Positions 33,683 to 40,051 of a stretch of 40,051 nucleotides of DNA are shown one piece after another. The number at the start of each line of letters is the position of its first letter. Position 1 is the first letter of the stretch. This DNA is from Streptomyces hygroscopicus subsp. hygroscopicus. Its GTDB lineage: Bacteria > Actinomycetota > Actinomycetes > Streptomycetales > Streptomycetaceae. Location: contig NZ_BBOX01000273.1 in assembly GCF_001553455.1 (NCBI RefSeq), positions 1 through 40,051 on the forward strand. Direction: 5' to 3'. Below the pieces are notes generated by a model, which saw nothing but the letters and a program-made list of their open reading frames with translations, had not been told where the DNA came from and did no database searches. Both the position numbers and the translations under genes were made by a program.

Positions 33683-34459
33683 GTGCCCGCGCTCACCCGT
33701 GAGCAGCTGTACATCTTCGACACCACAGGGTTCCTGGTGATTCCCGGGGTCTTCGGCTCCGGAGAGGTCGAGTCCTTCCGCTCCGAGCTGGAGCGGCTGG
33801 ACACCGTGGACCCCGGCTTCCCGCGTACCCGCCGCTATCCGGATCTGCCGGCCGCCAGCCCGGTCTTCGCGCGACTGGCCCTGGACGACCGGCTGCTGGC
33901 CCCCGTGCGGGACGTGGTCAACCAGCCGCTGCGGCTGCTGGAAGGGTACGGGCTGCGCCGTACCAAGGACAGCGTGCTCTATCTGCACGGCGGCAACTCG
34001 GAGCTGCTCGACCTCGGTGACCGGCAGGTGGGCCGGGATCTGTCGATCACTCACACGTACCACGACGGCAAGCTCTACTGCCCCTACGTCAAGGCCCTCG
34101 TCTACCTCAGCGACATCCAGTCACCGGAAGACGGCTCCTTCTGCTACGTGCAGGGCTCGCACAAGGCCAACTTCCCGCTGCTGCGGGAGCGGGCCGAGCG
34201 GGGGGAGAATACCTCCCTGGTGGACTCCGGATTCCCCACCCTCAGCGATGTGTTCGTCCGCTCCGGGGACGTCCTGCTGCTCAACGAGGCGCTGATGCAC
34301 GGCACCCGGCGGAAGCTGACCGAGGGAGACCGGCTGCTGACCGCCTTCGGCTACGGTCCCACCTTCTTCACCGAATGGCGCGAACTGGACGCAGAGACGG
34401 CGGATCTGAGGGGCGCGGGCTACGTCGACCACGACGTGGAGGAGGACTTCGTCCTCTGA
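33683..34459 (+). CDS. hygX: HygX-like Fe(II)/2-oxoglutarate dioxygenase (PhyH superfamily), orthoester formation
   Basis: This is a 258-residue protein. GTG 33683 is chosen because AGGTGA lies six bases upstream; GTG 33674 is possible. The PhyH look is clear: IFDTTGFLVIPGVF at the start, YVKALVYLSDIQSPEDGSFCYVQGSHKANFP in the core, and NEALMHGTRRKL with the distal His (H206) and Arg. The usual H-x-D pair is not obvious: H102 is in LHGGN and H124/H127-D128 in THTYHDG. HygX is the dioxygenase that closes the orthoester between talose and destomic acid in hygromycin B, and the orthosomycin oxygenases are its relatives. Given the rest of the cluster I assign that role. Confidence 0.82.
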   Translation: MPALTREQLYIFDTTGFLVIPGVFGSGEVESFRSELERLDTVDPGFPRTRRYPDLPAASPVFARLALDDRLLAPVRDVVNQPLRLLEGYGLRRTKDSVLYLHGGNSELLDLGDRQVGRDLSITHTYHDGKLYCPYVKALVYLSDIQSPEDGSFCYVQGSHKANFPLLRERAERGENTSLVDSGFPTLSDVFVRSGDVLLLNEALMHGTRRKLTEGDRLLTAFGYGPTFFTEWRELDAETADLRGAGYVDHDVEEDFVL

Positions 34460-34563
34460 GTCCGCTCCGGCCGTACGCCGTCCGCCCCTCGCCCCCTCAT
34501 CCCCCCGGCTCACGCCCGGGTCCTCCATCCCGACGCCCGCCTCCCGACTCAGGGAACACACCG

Positions 34564-35160
34564 ATGACACAGGATTTCTTAGCCCCCGCCGTCCGCCCCG
34601 GACGGGACGTGTGGGACGAGTACCTCGCCACCGCGGGACCGCTGCTCGGCTCGATGGGCGCCCAGGTGCGGTCGCTTGTCACCGAACTCGACGCGGTGCG
34701 CCACGAGGGCTCGACCGTCTACCTGGCCGGCAACGGCGGCAGCGCGTCCGCCGCCTCGCACCTGGCCCAGGACCTGCTGAAGGGCGCCTACGACGGCGGC
34801 CGGCCGCTGCGGTCGGTCGCCCTCACCGACAACCTCTCCATGCTCACGGCGTACGCCAACGACTGCGGCTACGACCGGGTGTTCGTGGAGCCTCTGGCAC
34901 ATCTGGCCGCCCCCGCAGACCGGTTGCTGGTGATCAGTTGCTCCGGCACCAGTGCCAATGTGGTCGCCGCCGCCGAGTGGGCCCGCGAGGCGGGGCTGCG
35001 GGTCATCGCCGTCACGGCGGGTGACGGAGGGAGGCTGCGCGAGCTCGCCGACGTGGAGGTCAACGCGCCGACCAAGGACGTGGGGCTGGCGGAGGCGATG
35101 CACAGCCTCGTCTTCCATTTCGTCACCCAGTGCCTGCGGGACGGCACGGGCGAGCGGTGA
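34564..35160 (+). CDS. gmhA: Phosphoheptose isomerase (GmhA/HygP type, SIS domain)
   Basis: This is a 198-residue protein, ATG 34564. The SIS fold is shown by VYLAGNGGSASAASHLAQDL and LLVISCSGTSANVV, as in sedoheptulose 7-phosphate isomerases; a conserved late His and Gln are in LVFHFVTQC. It should convert sedoheptulose 7-phosphate to a glycero-heptose 7-phosphate. For hygromycin B the reported isomerase HygP gives, as I recall, the D-glycero-D-altro product rather than manno, and the sequence alone does not show which. Codon 6 is TTA (34579-34581). It sits between the dioxygenase and the zinc dehydrogenase, separated from both by about 100 bases. Confidence 0.85.
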   Translation: MTQDFLAPAVRPGRDVWDEYLATAGPLLGSMGAQVRSLVTELDAVRHEGSTVYLAGNGGSASAASHLAQDLLKGAYDGGRPLRSVALTDNLSMLTAYANDCGYDRVFVEPLAHLAAPADRLLVISCSGTSANVVAAAEWAREAGLRVIAVTAGDGGRLRELADVEVNAPTKDVGLAEAMHSLVFHFVTQCLRDGTGER

Positions 35161-35257
35161 ACCGGCCGGACCGCGAAGGGACAGGAAGGGACGCCCCTGG
35201 GTGTCCCGATCTCACGAACGACCCGGGTCAGCCCACGAGGAAAGGCAGGCAAGCCCC

Positions 35258-36277
35258 ATGCGCGCTGCGGTACTGAACGGACCGCGGGACATCACCGTGA
35301 CCGAAGTGCCCGGCCCCCGGCTGCCCGAGGGCTGGGCGCTGGTCCGGGTCGCCTACAACTCGATCTGCGGCAGCGATGTCTCGCTCTACAACAACGCCTG
35401 GCACGGCACCGCCTTCCCGGCCGTGCCAGGCCACGAGTGGAGCGGTGTGGTCGAGCAGGCGCCGCCCGGCCAGGTGGCGCCGGGCGACCGGGTGGTGGCC
35501 GATCTCACGCTGAGTTGCGGGCAGTGCCGCTGGTGCCGGCGCTCCCAGCCGGTGATGTGCCCGGGGCTGCGCGAGTTCGGCTTCACCGACCCGGGCGGCT
35601 GCGCCGATTACGTCGCGGTCCCGGCCGCCAATCTGGTGCGGCTGCCGCCGGACACCGACCTGCTGGCCGCCACCCAGGCGGAGCCGCTCGCGGTGTCCCT
35701 GCACGCGCTCTCCCGGGTGCGTCTCGCGCCCGGGGAGACCGTGGCGGTGCTGGGCTGCGGCGGGATCGGGCTGACCCTGCTCCAGGCCGCCCAGGTGGCC
35801 GGGGCGCAGGTGGTGCTGGCGGTGGACCCGCTGCCCGGGCGGGCCAGGACGGCCGGGCTGCTCGGGGCCGGTGCCGCGCTCAACACTCCCGAGGAGGTGG
35901 CCGGCTGGATCGCGGACGCCGGGCCGGACGGGCTGCCGGATGTCGTACTGGAGGCGAGCGGCGAGCCGGAGGCGATCCGCGCGGCCACCGAACTGGTCGT
36001 CCCGGGCGGGCGGGTGGCCCTGGTCGGCTACCGGGTGGGACGGCAGGTGGAGCTGGAGTCGGCCCGCTGGCCGCTGAAGCTCATGGAGACGGTCGGGACG
36101 ATGGGGCCGGGCCGTTTCATGGGCGCGGCCGCCGCGCTGGTCGCCCGGGGTGCCCTCCGCACCGATCTGGTCGTCACCGACGTACTGGACCTGACGGCGG
36201 CGGACGAGGCGTTCCGACTGGCCGGCGCGCCGGGGACTGACACGATCCGGGTCGCGGTGCGGGCGGACGGGGCCTAG
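35258..36277 (+). CDS. Zinc-dependent 2-deoxy-scyllo-inosamine dehydrogenase (MDR family)
   Basis: This is a 339-residue protein, ATG 35258 after a GAGGAAAGG ribosome binding site. The catalytic zinc site is C37 (SICGSD) with H59-E60 (PGHEW). The structural zinc site is C87, C90, C93 and C101 (CGQCRWCRRSQPVMC). The nucleotide-binding turn is AVLGCGGIGL. This matches the NeoA/KanK/TobE-type dehydrogenases that oxidise 2-deoxy-scyllo-inosamine to the amino-ketone for the second amination. With the DOI synthase and aminotransferase it completes the 2-deoxystreptamine set, without a BtrN-type radical dehydrogenase. Other sugar-alcohol oxidations are possible in principle. Confidence 0.86.
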   Translation: MRAAVLNGPRDITVTEVPGPRLPEGWALVRVAYNSICGSDVSLYNNAWHGTAFPAVPGHEWSGVVEQAPPGQVAPGDRVVADLTLSCGQCRWCRRSQPVMCPGLREFGFTDPGGCADYVAVPAANLVRLPPDTDLLAATQAEPLAVSLHALSRVRLAPGETVAVLGCGGIGLTLLQAAQVAGAQVVLAVDPLPGRARTAGLLGAGAALNTPEEVAGWIADAGPDGLPDVVLEASGEPEAIRAATELVVPGGRVALVGYRVGRQVELESARWPLKLMETVGTMGPGRFMGAAAALVARGALRTDLVVTDVLDLTAADEAFRLAGAPGTDTIRVAVRADGA

Positions 36278-36280
36278 CCG

Positions 36281-37144
36281 GTGGAGACGGCCCGTACACG
36301 GGTGGACCCGCTGACGGGGGCGCGGGTGGTGGTGGCCGGGCACCGGCAGCGGCGCCCCCGCACCCGGTCCGAGGACTGCCCGTTCTGCCCCGGCGGTCTG
36401 GAGGCGCCCGAGCCCTACCGGGTGCGGCGCTTCCCCAACCGGTGGCCGGCCCTGGGCGAGGGGCGGTGCGAGGTGCTGTTGTACTCGCCGGATCACCGCG
36501 CCTCCTGGGCGACCATGGACCAGGCGCAGGCGGAGCGGGTGGTGGAGCTGTGGCGGGAGTGTGCCCGGGAGCTCGGGGCCCGTCCGGACGTCGGCTATGT
36601 GCTGCTCTTCGAGAACCGGGGGGCGGACGCGGGGGCGACCGTGGACCATCCGCACGGTCAGGCGTTCGGGCTCGCGGAGCCGCCGCCGACCGCGATGGCG
36701 CAGCTGGGCCGGGACGGCGGGGACTGCCCGCTGTGTGTGCCGCCGGCCGCGGGCCTGGTGGTGGCGCGGGCCGGCGGCTGGACCGCCTGGGTGCCGGAGG
36801 CGCCACTCTACCCGTACGCCCTCCGGCTGGCCCCGGTCCGCCATCTGCCGGACCTCGGGGCGTGCGGGCCGGCCGACCGGCGCTCGCTGGCCTCGCTGCT
36901 GGTCTCGGTGGCGGGCCGGGTGGAGCGTTTCTTCGGCGGCCCGGCCCCGTACTTCCTCTGGGCGCACCAGCGCCCGGTGGACGGCGTGGACTGGCCGTCG
37001 GCCCATCTGTATCTGGAGATCAACGTGGTGTGGCGGGCGCCGGGAGTCCCGCGCTATGTCGCCGCCGGGGAACTGGGCAGCGGCATCTTCTTCACTCCGC
37101 AGGAGCCCGAGGTCACCGCGCGCCGGCTGCGGGAGGCGGAGTGA
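36281..37144 (+). CDS. galT: Galactose-1-phosphate uridylyltransferase-like protein (HIT superfamily)
   Basis: This is a 287-residue protein, GTG 36281, three bases after the previous stop. The zinc cysteines are in DCPFCPGG; DHPHGQ gives the catalytic His-Pro-His; and late motifs (FLWAHQRPVDG, LYLEINVVWR) are GalT-like. It is shorter than housekeeping GalT (about 350 residues), mostly in the C-terminal half. It may make UDP-galactose for the galactosyl transfer. Because no heptose-1-phosphate nucleotidyltransferase is visible, nucleotide transfer to heptose 1-phosphate is an alternative role. A hairpin just after the gene separates it from the convergent glycosyltransferase. Confidence 0.82.
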   Translation: METARTRVDPLTGARVVVAGHRQRRPRTRSEDCPFCPGGLEAPEPYRVRRFPNRWPALGEGRCEVLLYSPDHRASWATMDQAQAERVVELWRECARELGARPDVGYVLLFENRGADAGATVDHPHGQAFGLAEPPPTAMAQLGRDGGDCPLCVPPAAGLVVARAGGWTAWVPEAPLYPYALRLAPVRHLPDLGACGPADRRSLASLLVSVAGRVERFFGGPAPYFLWAHQRPVDGVDWPSAHLYLEINVVWRAPGVPRYVAAGELGSGIFFTPQEPEVTARRLREAE

Positions 37145-37148
37145 GCGC

Positions 37149-37181
37149 CCCGCGCCCGGGCCGGCAGGGTCCGGGCGCGGG
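37149..37181. terminator. Bidirectional terminator hairpin between galT and the GT4 gene
   Basis: A perfect 11-bp stem (37149-37159 with 37171-37181) with an 11-nt loop fills the 44-base gap between the convergent galT (ends 37144) and glycosyltransferase (ends 37189) genes. Confidence 0.6.
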
Positions 37182-37188
37182 CGCCCGG

Positions 37189-38325
37189 TCAGGCGGCCAG
37201 TTCCTGAAACTGGTCGACCAGCAGGGCGATCGGGTCCGGCGGCATCTGCCGGCGGACCGCCTCGGCCGCCCGCCGGCCGATCGCCGGCCATTCGGCGCGC
37301 CGCTGCCAGGCCCGCTCCAGGGCCTGGTCCAGGCAGGCGGCGACCGGCCCGGCGGCGACGAACCCGGTCTCCCCATCGGTGAGCAGTTCGGCGTTGCCCG
37401 CCACGTCGCTCACGACGACCGGTCGGCCGCAGAGCATCGCCTCGATGATCACGGTGGGCAGTCCCTCGGCGCGGGAGCAGAGCACCAGGGCGTGATGGGT
37501 CCGCCAGACGTCCTCGATGTCCTTGGCGTACCCGGCGAACTCCACGTTCCGCAGGTCCAGCCGGTCCCGCAGGGCGCGGAGCACCTGCTCGTACTCGCCC
37601 GCGCCGTAGAGCGAGAGGGTGACGGGGCGCGACCGCCACTTCGGCATCGCCAGCACGTCGAAGAGCACGTCGTGGCCCTTGCTGTTGGGATCGAGCCGGG
37701 CCAGGCAGGCGAGCCGCACCGGGGTGTCGTCGGCCGGCCAGGGCGGCGCGGCGGTGTAGTCGACCTTGAAGTGGCAGCGCACCACCCGGGCGTTGGGCAG
37801 GGCCTCGCCCACCTGGCGCTCGGTCAGCTCGCGGTTGCGTTCGGAGACGAAGAAGGAGGCGCGGGCACCGTGGTAGCCGGCGGCCAGCCGCCGCGCCACG
37901 TCGTCGGTGCACCACTCGTACTCCGAGGCGGAGTTGGCGTAGGCGACGTAGGGGTAGCCGCGCCGGGCGCACTCCTCCAGCCAGCCGAGTCCCTCGTAGT
38001 TGTCGCCCTGGGACACCACCACGAAGTCCGGCCGTACCTGTTCCAGGGTGCTGGTCCGGCGCTCGGACCAGGGCAGTTCGGCGACCGGCCGGGCGTCGAA
38101 CGGCGGCAGGTCCCAGCGCCGGTGGACGACGCAGCCGGCCCGTTCCAGGGCGGCGAGTTCGCCGGGCATCTCCTCCCAGCCCTTGACGCTGGCGTGGACT
38201 TCCGCGCCCCGCCGCAGCCACTCGGCGGCGGCGAGGGACCAGTTGGTCTCACTGGGGCCCCAGGGCGCCGACTCATTGGCGGATACGAACAGCACGCGCG
38301 GACGCGCGGATGCGGTGTCGCTCAT
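37189..38325 (-). CDS. Family 4 glycosyltransferase
   Basis: This is a 378-residue protein. ATG 38325 is preferred (GAGGTGG upstream and the GT-B fold starting directly at PRVLFVSANESAPWG) over an upstream in-frame ATG at 38445. The second Rossmann half has RLACLARLDPNSKGHDVLFD and LSLYGAGEYE, and the retaining-GT signature E-x7-E in CSRAEGLPTVIIEAM. The reading frame is complete. It is the only biosynthetic gene on the minus strand in this cluster and shares a divergent promoter region with gmhB. It and the GT2 at 29407 must cover the galactosyl and heptosyl transfers of a hygromycin-type pathway. Confidence 0.85.
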   Translation of the reverse strand: MSDTASARPRVLFVSANESAPWGPSETNWSLAAAEWLRRGAEVHASVKGWEEMPGELAALERAGCVVHRRWDLPPFDARPVAELPWSERRTSTLEQVRPDFVVVSQGDNYEGLGWLEECARRGYPYVAYANSASEYEWCTDDVARRLAAGYHGARASFFVSERNRELTERQVGEALPNARVVRCHFKVDYTAAPPWPADDTPVRLACLARLDPNSKGHDVLFDVLAMPKWRSRPVTLSLYGAGEYEQVLRALRDRLDLRNVEFAGYAKDIEDVWRTHHALVLCSRAEGLPTVIIEAMLCGRPVVVSDVAGNAELLTDGETGFVAAGPVAACLDQALERAWQRRAEWPAIGRRAAEAVRRQMPPDPIALLVDQFQELAA

Positions 38326-38460
38326 GTGCGTGACCACCTCGGGAAAATGCGGCCGAACTGCCGCGACCAATTCCGGGACGGCATTCGAAAACACCCGCCG
38401 AATACCCGGAGATACAGCATCGAAGGTAACAGTAGATCGGTTCACGAGGAAGTACGGAGA
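38326..38460. promoter_or_regulatory. Divergent promoter region between the GT4 gene and gmhB
   Basis: These 135 bases are markedly richer in A/T than the flanking coding DNA (for example TTCGAAAACACC and GGTAACAGTAGATCGG) and separate two divergent starts. I take it as a bidirectional promoter; no -10/-35 pair is convincing on its own. Just upstream of gmhB is a short GGAG ribosome binding site. Confidence 0.5.
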
Positions 38461-39009
38461 ATGCCGAACACACGAGGGGGAAAAAGTCCGGCCACATTCT
38501 TCCTGGACCGGGACGGAACAGTGAACGCCGCCCCGCCGCCAGGTCTTTATCTGACGCGTCCCGAGGAATTACGGCTGTTGCCGGGCGCGGCGGAGGCGGT
38601 ACGGACGCTGAACCGGCGCGGCCACCGGGTGGTGGTGGTGACCAACCAGCGGGGGGTGGCGCGGGGCCTGGTGACTTGGGTGGAACTGGCCGCGGTCGAG
38701 CGAAGGCTGGCCGAATTGCTCGGGGCACAGGGCGCGCACTGGGACGGTTACTACGTCTGTCCGCACGCGGAGAACTCCTGCCGGTGCCGCAAGCCGCGTC
38801 CGGGGCTGCTGGAGGCTGCCGCCCGGGACATCCCGCGGCTCTCCCTGGCGGACGCGGTGATGATCGGCGACAGCGAGACGGACGTGGGAGCCGGCCGCGC
38901 GGCCGGATGCCGCACGGTGCGGCTGGCCCCGCCGGGCACGCCGTCGGCGGCGGACCGGGTGGTGGCGGATCTTCGGTCCGCCGTACGGATACTGACGGAG
39001 GGAGAGTGA
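38461..39009 (+). CDS. gmhB: D,D-heptose 1,7-bisphosphate phosphatase (GmhB type, HAD superfamily)
   Basis: This is a 182-residue protein, ATG 38461. HAD motif I is FLDRDGTVN (nucleophile D16, acid D18), motif II VVVTNQRGVARG, and motif III/IV RCRKPRPG and MIGDSETDVGAG. The structural zinc loop typical of GmhB is C100-x-H102-x4-C107-x-C109 (CPHAENSCRC). It removes the 7-phosphate from heptose 1,7-bisphosphate, after the GmhA and HddA steps encoded at 34564 and 28355. Codon 37 is TTA (38569-38571). Two bases separate it from galE, so the two are co-transcribed. Confidence 0.9.
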   Translation: MPNTRGGKSPATFFLDRDGTVNAAPPPGLYLTRPEELRLLPGAAEAVRTLNRRGHRVVVVTNQRGVARGLVTWVELAAVERRLAELLGAQGAHWDGYYVCPHAENSCRCRKPRPGLLEAAARDIPRLSLADAVMIGDSETDVGAGRAAGCRTVRLAPPGTPSAADRVVADLRSAVRILTEGE

Positions 39010-39011
39010 CC

Positions 39012-39971
39012 ATGCGGCTCCTGGTGACGGGCGGCGCGGGGTACATCGGCAGTGTGGTGGCGCGGCGGCTGCTGGACGAGGGCCACCGGGTGGTGGTCGT
39101 GGACGATCTGTCCAGCGGCTTCGCCGACGCCGTGCCGGAGGGCGCGCAGTTCGTGCGCGGTGACATGGCGGTGGCGGCACGGATCCTGGCCGGTCCCGAC
39201 CGCTTCGACGGGGTGGTGCATCTGGCGGCGCGTTCGCTGATCGACGACTCGGTGCGCCGGCCGGAGCGCTACTGGCGCGGCAACACCCAGCAGTCGCTCG
39301 TGCTCCTGGACGGTATGCTGGCCGCCGGGGTGGGCCGGATCGTCTTCTCCTCCACGGCGGCGACGTACGGGCAGCCGGAGCGGGTGCCGATCCCGGAGGA
39401 CGCCCCGACGCGGCCCACCAATCCGTACGGCGCCTCCAAGCTGGCGGTGGACGTGGCGCTGGCCGACTACGCGCGGGCGCACGGTCTCGCCGCGGTGAGC
39501 CTGCGCTACTTCAACGTCGCCGGGGCGGTCGGCCGCCACGGGGAGCGCCACGAGCCGGAGACCCATCTCCTGCCGCTCGCCCTGGCCGCGGCGCTGGGCC
39601 GGGGGCCGGAGCTGCGGCTGAACGGCGACGACTATCCGACCCGGGACGGCACCTGCGTACGGGACTTCATCCATGTCGCGGACGTCGCGGACGCGCATCT
39701 GGCGGCGCTGAGCGGGGCGGTGAGCGGCACGCACCGGATCTACAACCTGGGCAACGGCCGGGGGTTCACCGTGCTGGAGGTGCTGGAGGCGGTGGCCCGG
39801 GTCACCGGGCGCCGGGTGCCGTTCCGCCGGGCGGAGCGCCGGCCGGGAGATCCGGCGACGCTGGTGGCCTCCGCCGAGCGGATCCTTGCCGAGCTGGGAT
39901 GGAAGCCCGGCCGACCCACCCTGGAGGAGATGATCGAGGATGCCAGGGCCTTTCACGCCCGCCGCTGCTGA
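39012..39971 (+). CDS. galE: UDP-glucose 4-epimerase
   Basis: This is a 319-residue protein, ATG 39012. The Rossmann motif is GGAGYIG (7-13), the catalytic Ser/Tyr/Lys are SSTAATYG and NPYGASK, and late motifs SLRYFNVAGA and GTCVRDFIHVADVADAH are typical of GalE, all in place (in contrast to the SDR at 31447). It would provide UDP-galactose for the sugar that the HygY-like enzyme later turns into talose. Its pairing with gmhB suggests one sugar-supply transcript. An NDP-heptose 4-epimerase role is also conceivable, since destomic acid has galacto configuration. Confidence 0.88.
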   Translation: MRLLVTGGAGYIGSVVARRLLDEGHRVVVVDDLSSGFADAVPEGAQFVRGDMAVAARILAGPDRFDGVVHLAARSLIDDSVRRPERYWRGNTQQSLVLLDGMLAAGVGRIVFSSTAATYGQPERVPIPEDAPTRPTNPYGASKLAVDVALADYARAHGLAAVSLRYFNVAGAVGRHGERHEPETHLLPLALAAALGRGPELRLNGDDYPTRDGTCVRDFIHVADVADAHLAALSGAVSGTHRIYNLGNGRGFTVLEVLEAVARVTGRRVPFRRAERRPGDPATLVASAERILAELGWKPGRPTLEEMIEDARAFHARRC

Positions 39972-40051
39972 GCGTCCGCCGCCGGGCCCGCACCGCCGTC
40001 GGCCGGCCCGCTCCGGGCTCGCAGCAGCGGGCTTCGGCGCGGGCCCGGGGC

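Larger units (their letters stand above)
24910..39971. other. Biosynthetic gene cluster for a hygromycin B/destomycin-type aminoglycoside (right end outside window)
   Basis: Three sub-pathways occur together: 2-deoxystreptamine formation (DOI synthase, DOI aminotransferase, DOIA dehydrogenase), galactose supply and C2 epimerisation to talose (GalT, GalE, HygY-like radical SAM), and a heptose route (GmhA, HddA and GmhB types, SDR, second aminotransferase) with a HygX-like dioxygenase for the orthoester. Only the hygromycin B/destomycin class is known to combine these. Resistance phosphotransferase, exporter and heptose nucleotidyltransferase are not in view and are expected to the right. Confidence 0.8.

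Noticed and set aside
35228..38221. 997-residue minus-strand open frame
   Set aside because: Antisense or out of frame to the zinc dehydrogenase, galT and GT4 genes; translation is low-complexity with no domain.
36442..39009. 855-residue plus-strand frame ending in gmhB
   Set aside because: Everything before 38461 is an out-of-frame reading of galT and an antisense reading of the GT4 gene; only the GmhB part is real.
24910..39971. Apramycin-, neomycin- or streptomycin-type cluster
   Set aside because: HygX-like and HygY-like genes with heptose phosphate genes do not fit these classes; streptomycin-type clusters lack DOI synthase.
1..40051. CRISPR arrays, rRNA or tRNA genes
   Set aside because: No regular short repeats and no recognisable tRNA or rRNA sequence seen on either strand; a covariance-model scan was not possible.

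Overview
The window is GC-rich actinobacterial DNA, almost certainly Streptomyces. Codon third positions are G/C-biased, GTG starts are common, genes overlap by ATGA, GTGA or TGATG, and rare TTA codons sit in a few secondary-metabolism genes. It has two halves: a mobile/accessory region (1 to about 21,840) and a small regulatory cassette followed by an aminoglycoside biosynthetic gene cluster (about 21,870 to the right edge).

Accessory half. (a) 1-785 is the C-terminal end of a helicase-associated-domain protein. A roughly 80% similar, N-terminally cut paralogue lies at 13,130-14,368, so the two bracket about 12 kb of cargo. (b) 918-5,139 is a Tn554-type transposition operon on the minus strand: two tyrosine recombinases and a coiled-coil TnpC-like protein, coupled by ATGA overlaps. 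(c) 5,372-12,905 holds a small membrane protein, an HTH/P-loop/TPR protein and a 1,473-residue protein that joins a Cap4-like PD-(D/E)xK nuclease domain to a STAND NTPase and long helical repeats. The last is a strong candidate anti-phage gene. (d) 15,265-16,693 is a three-gene minus-strand operon with a sigma-70-family factor. (e) 17,123-21,835 is a decayed Tn7/Tn5053-like module: tniQ is intact, tnsA has a frameshift, tnsB a nonsense codon and a frameshift, and tnsC a frameshift and an abrupt end just before its P-loop.

Regulatory cassette. 21,874-24,150 (minus) carries an XRE regulator, an ImmA/IrrE-type metalloprotease and a MAB_1171c/DUF6545-type membrane protein, a triad that recurs in actinobacteria.

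Biosynthetic cluster, 24,910-39,971. Its content fits a hygromycin B/destomycin-type (orthoester) aminoglycoside. For the aminocyclitol there are 2-deoxy-scyllo-inosose synthase, a DOI aminotransferase and a zinc DOIA dehydrogenase, with a PF01555-type methyltransferase as candidate N-methyltransferase. For the galactose/talose unit there are GalT, GalE, a glycosyltransferase and a HygY-like twitch radical SAM epimerase with Cys183. For the heptose/destomic acid unit there are a GmhA/HygP-type isomerase, a HddA-type kinase, a GmhB-type phosphatase, an SDR, a second DegT aminotransferase, a second glycosyltransferase, and a HygX-like dioxygenase for orthoester closure. DOI synthase, GmhA and GmhB each carry a TTA codon, suggesting bldA control. 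No resistance, export or heptose-1-phosphate nucleotidyltransferase gene is seen; these probably lie beyond the right edge. All assignments come from reading translated sequence; no database search was run.
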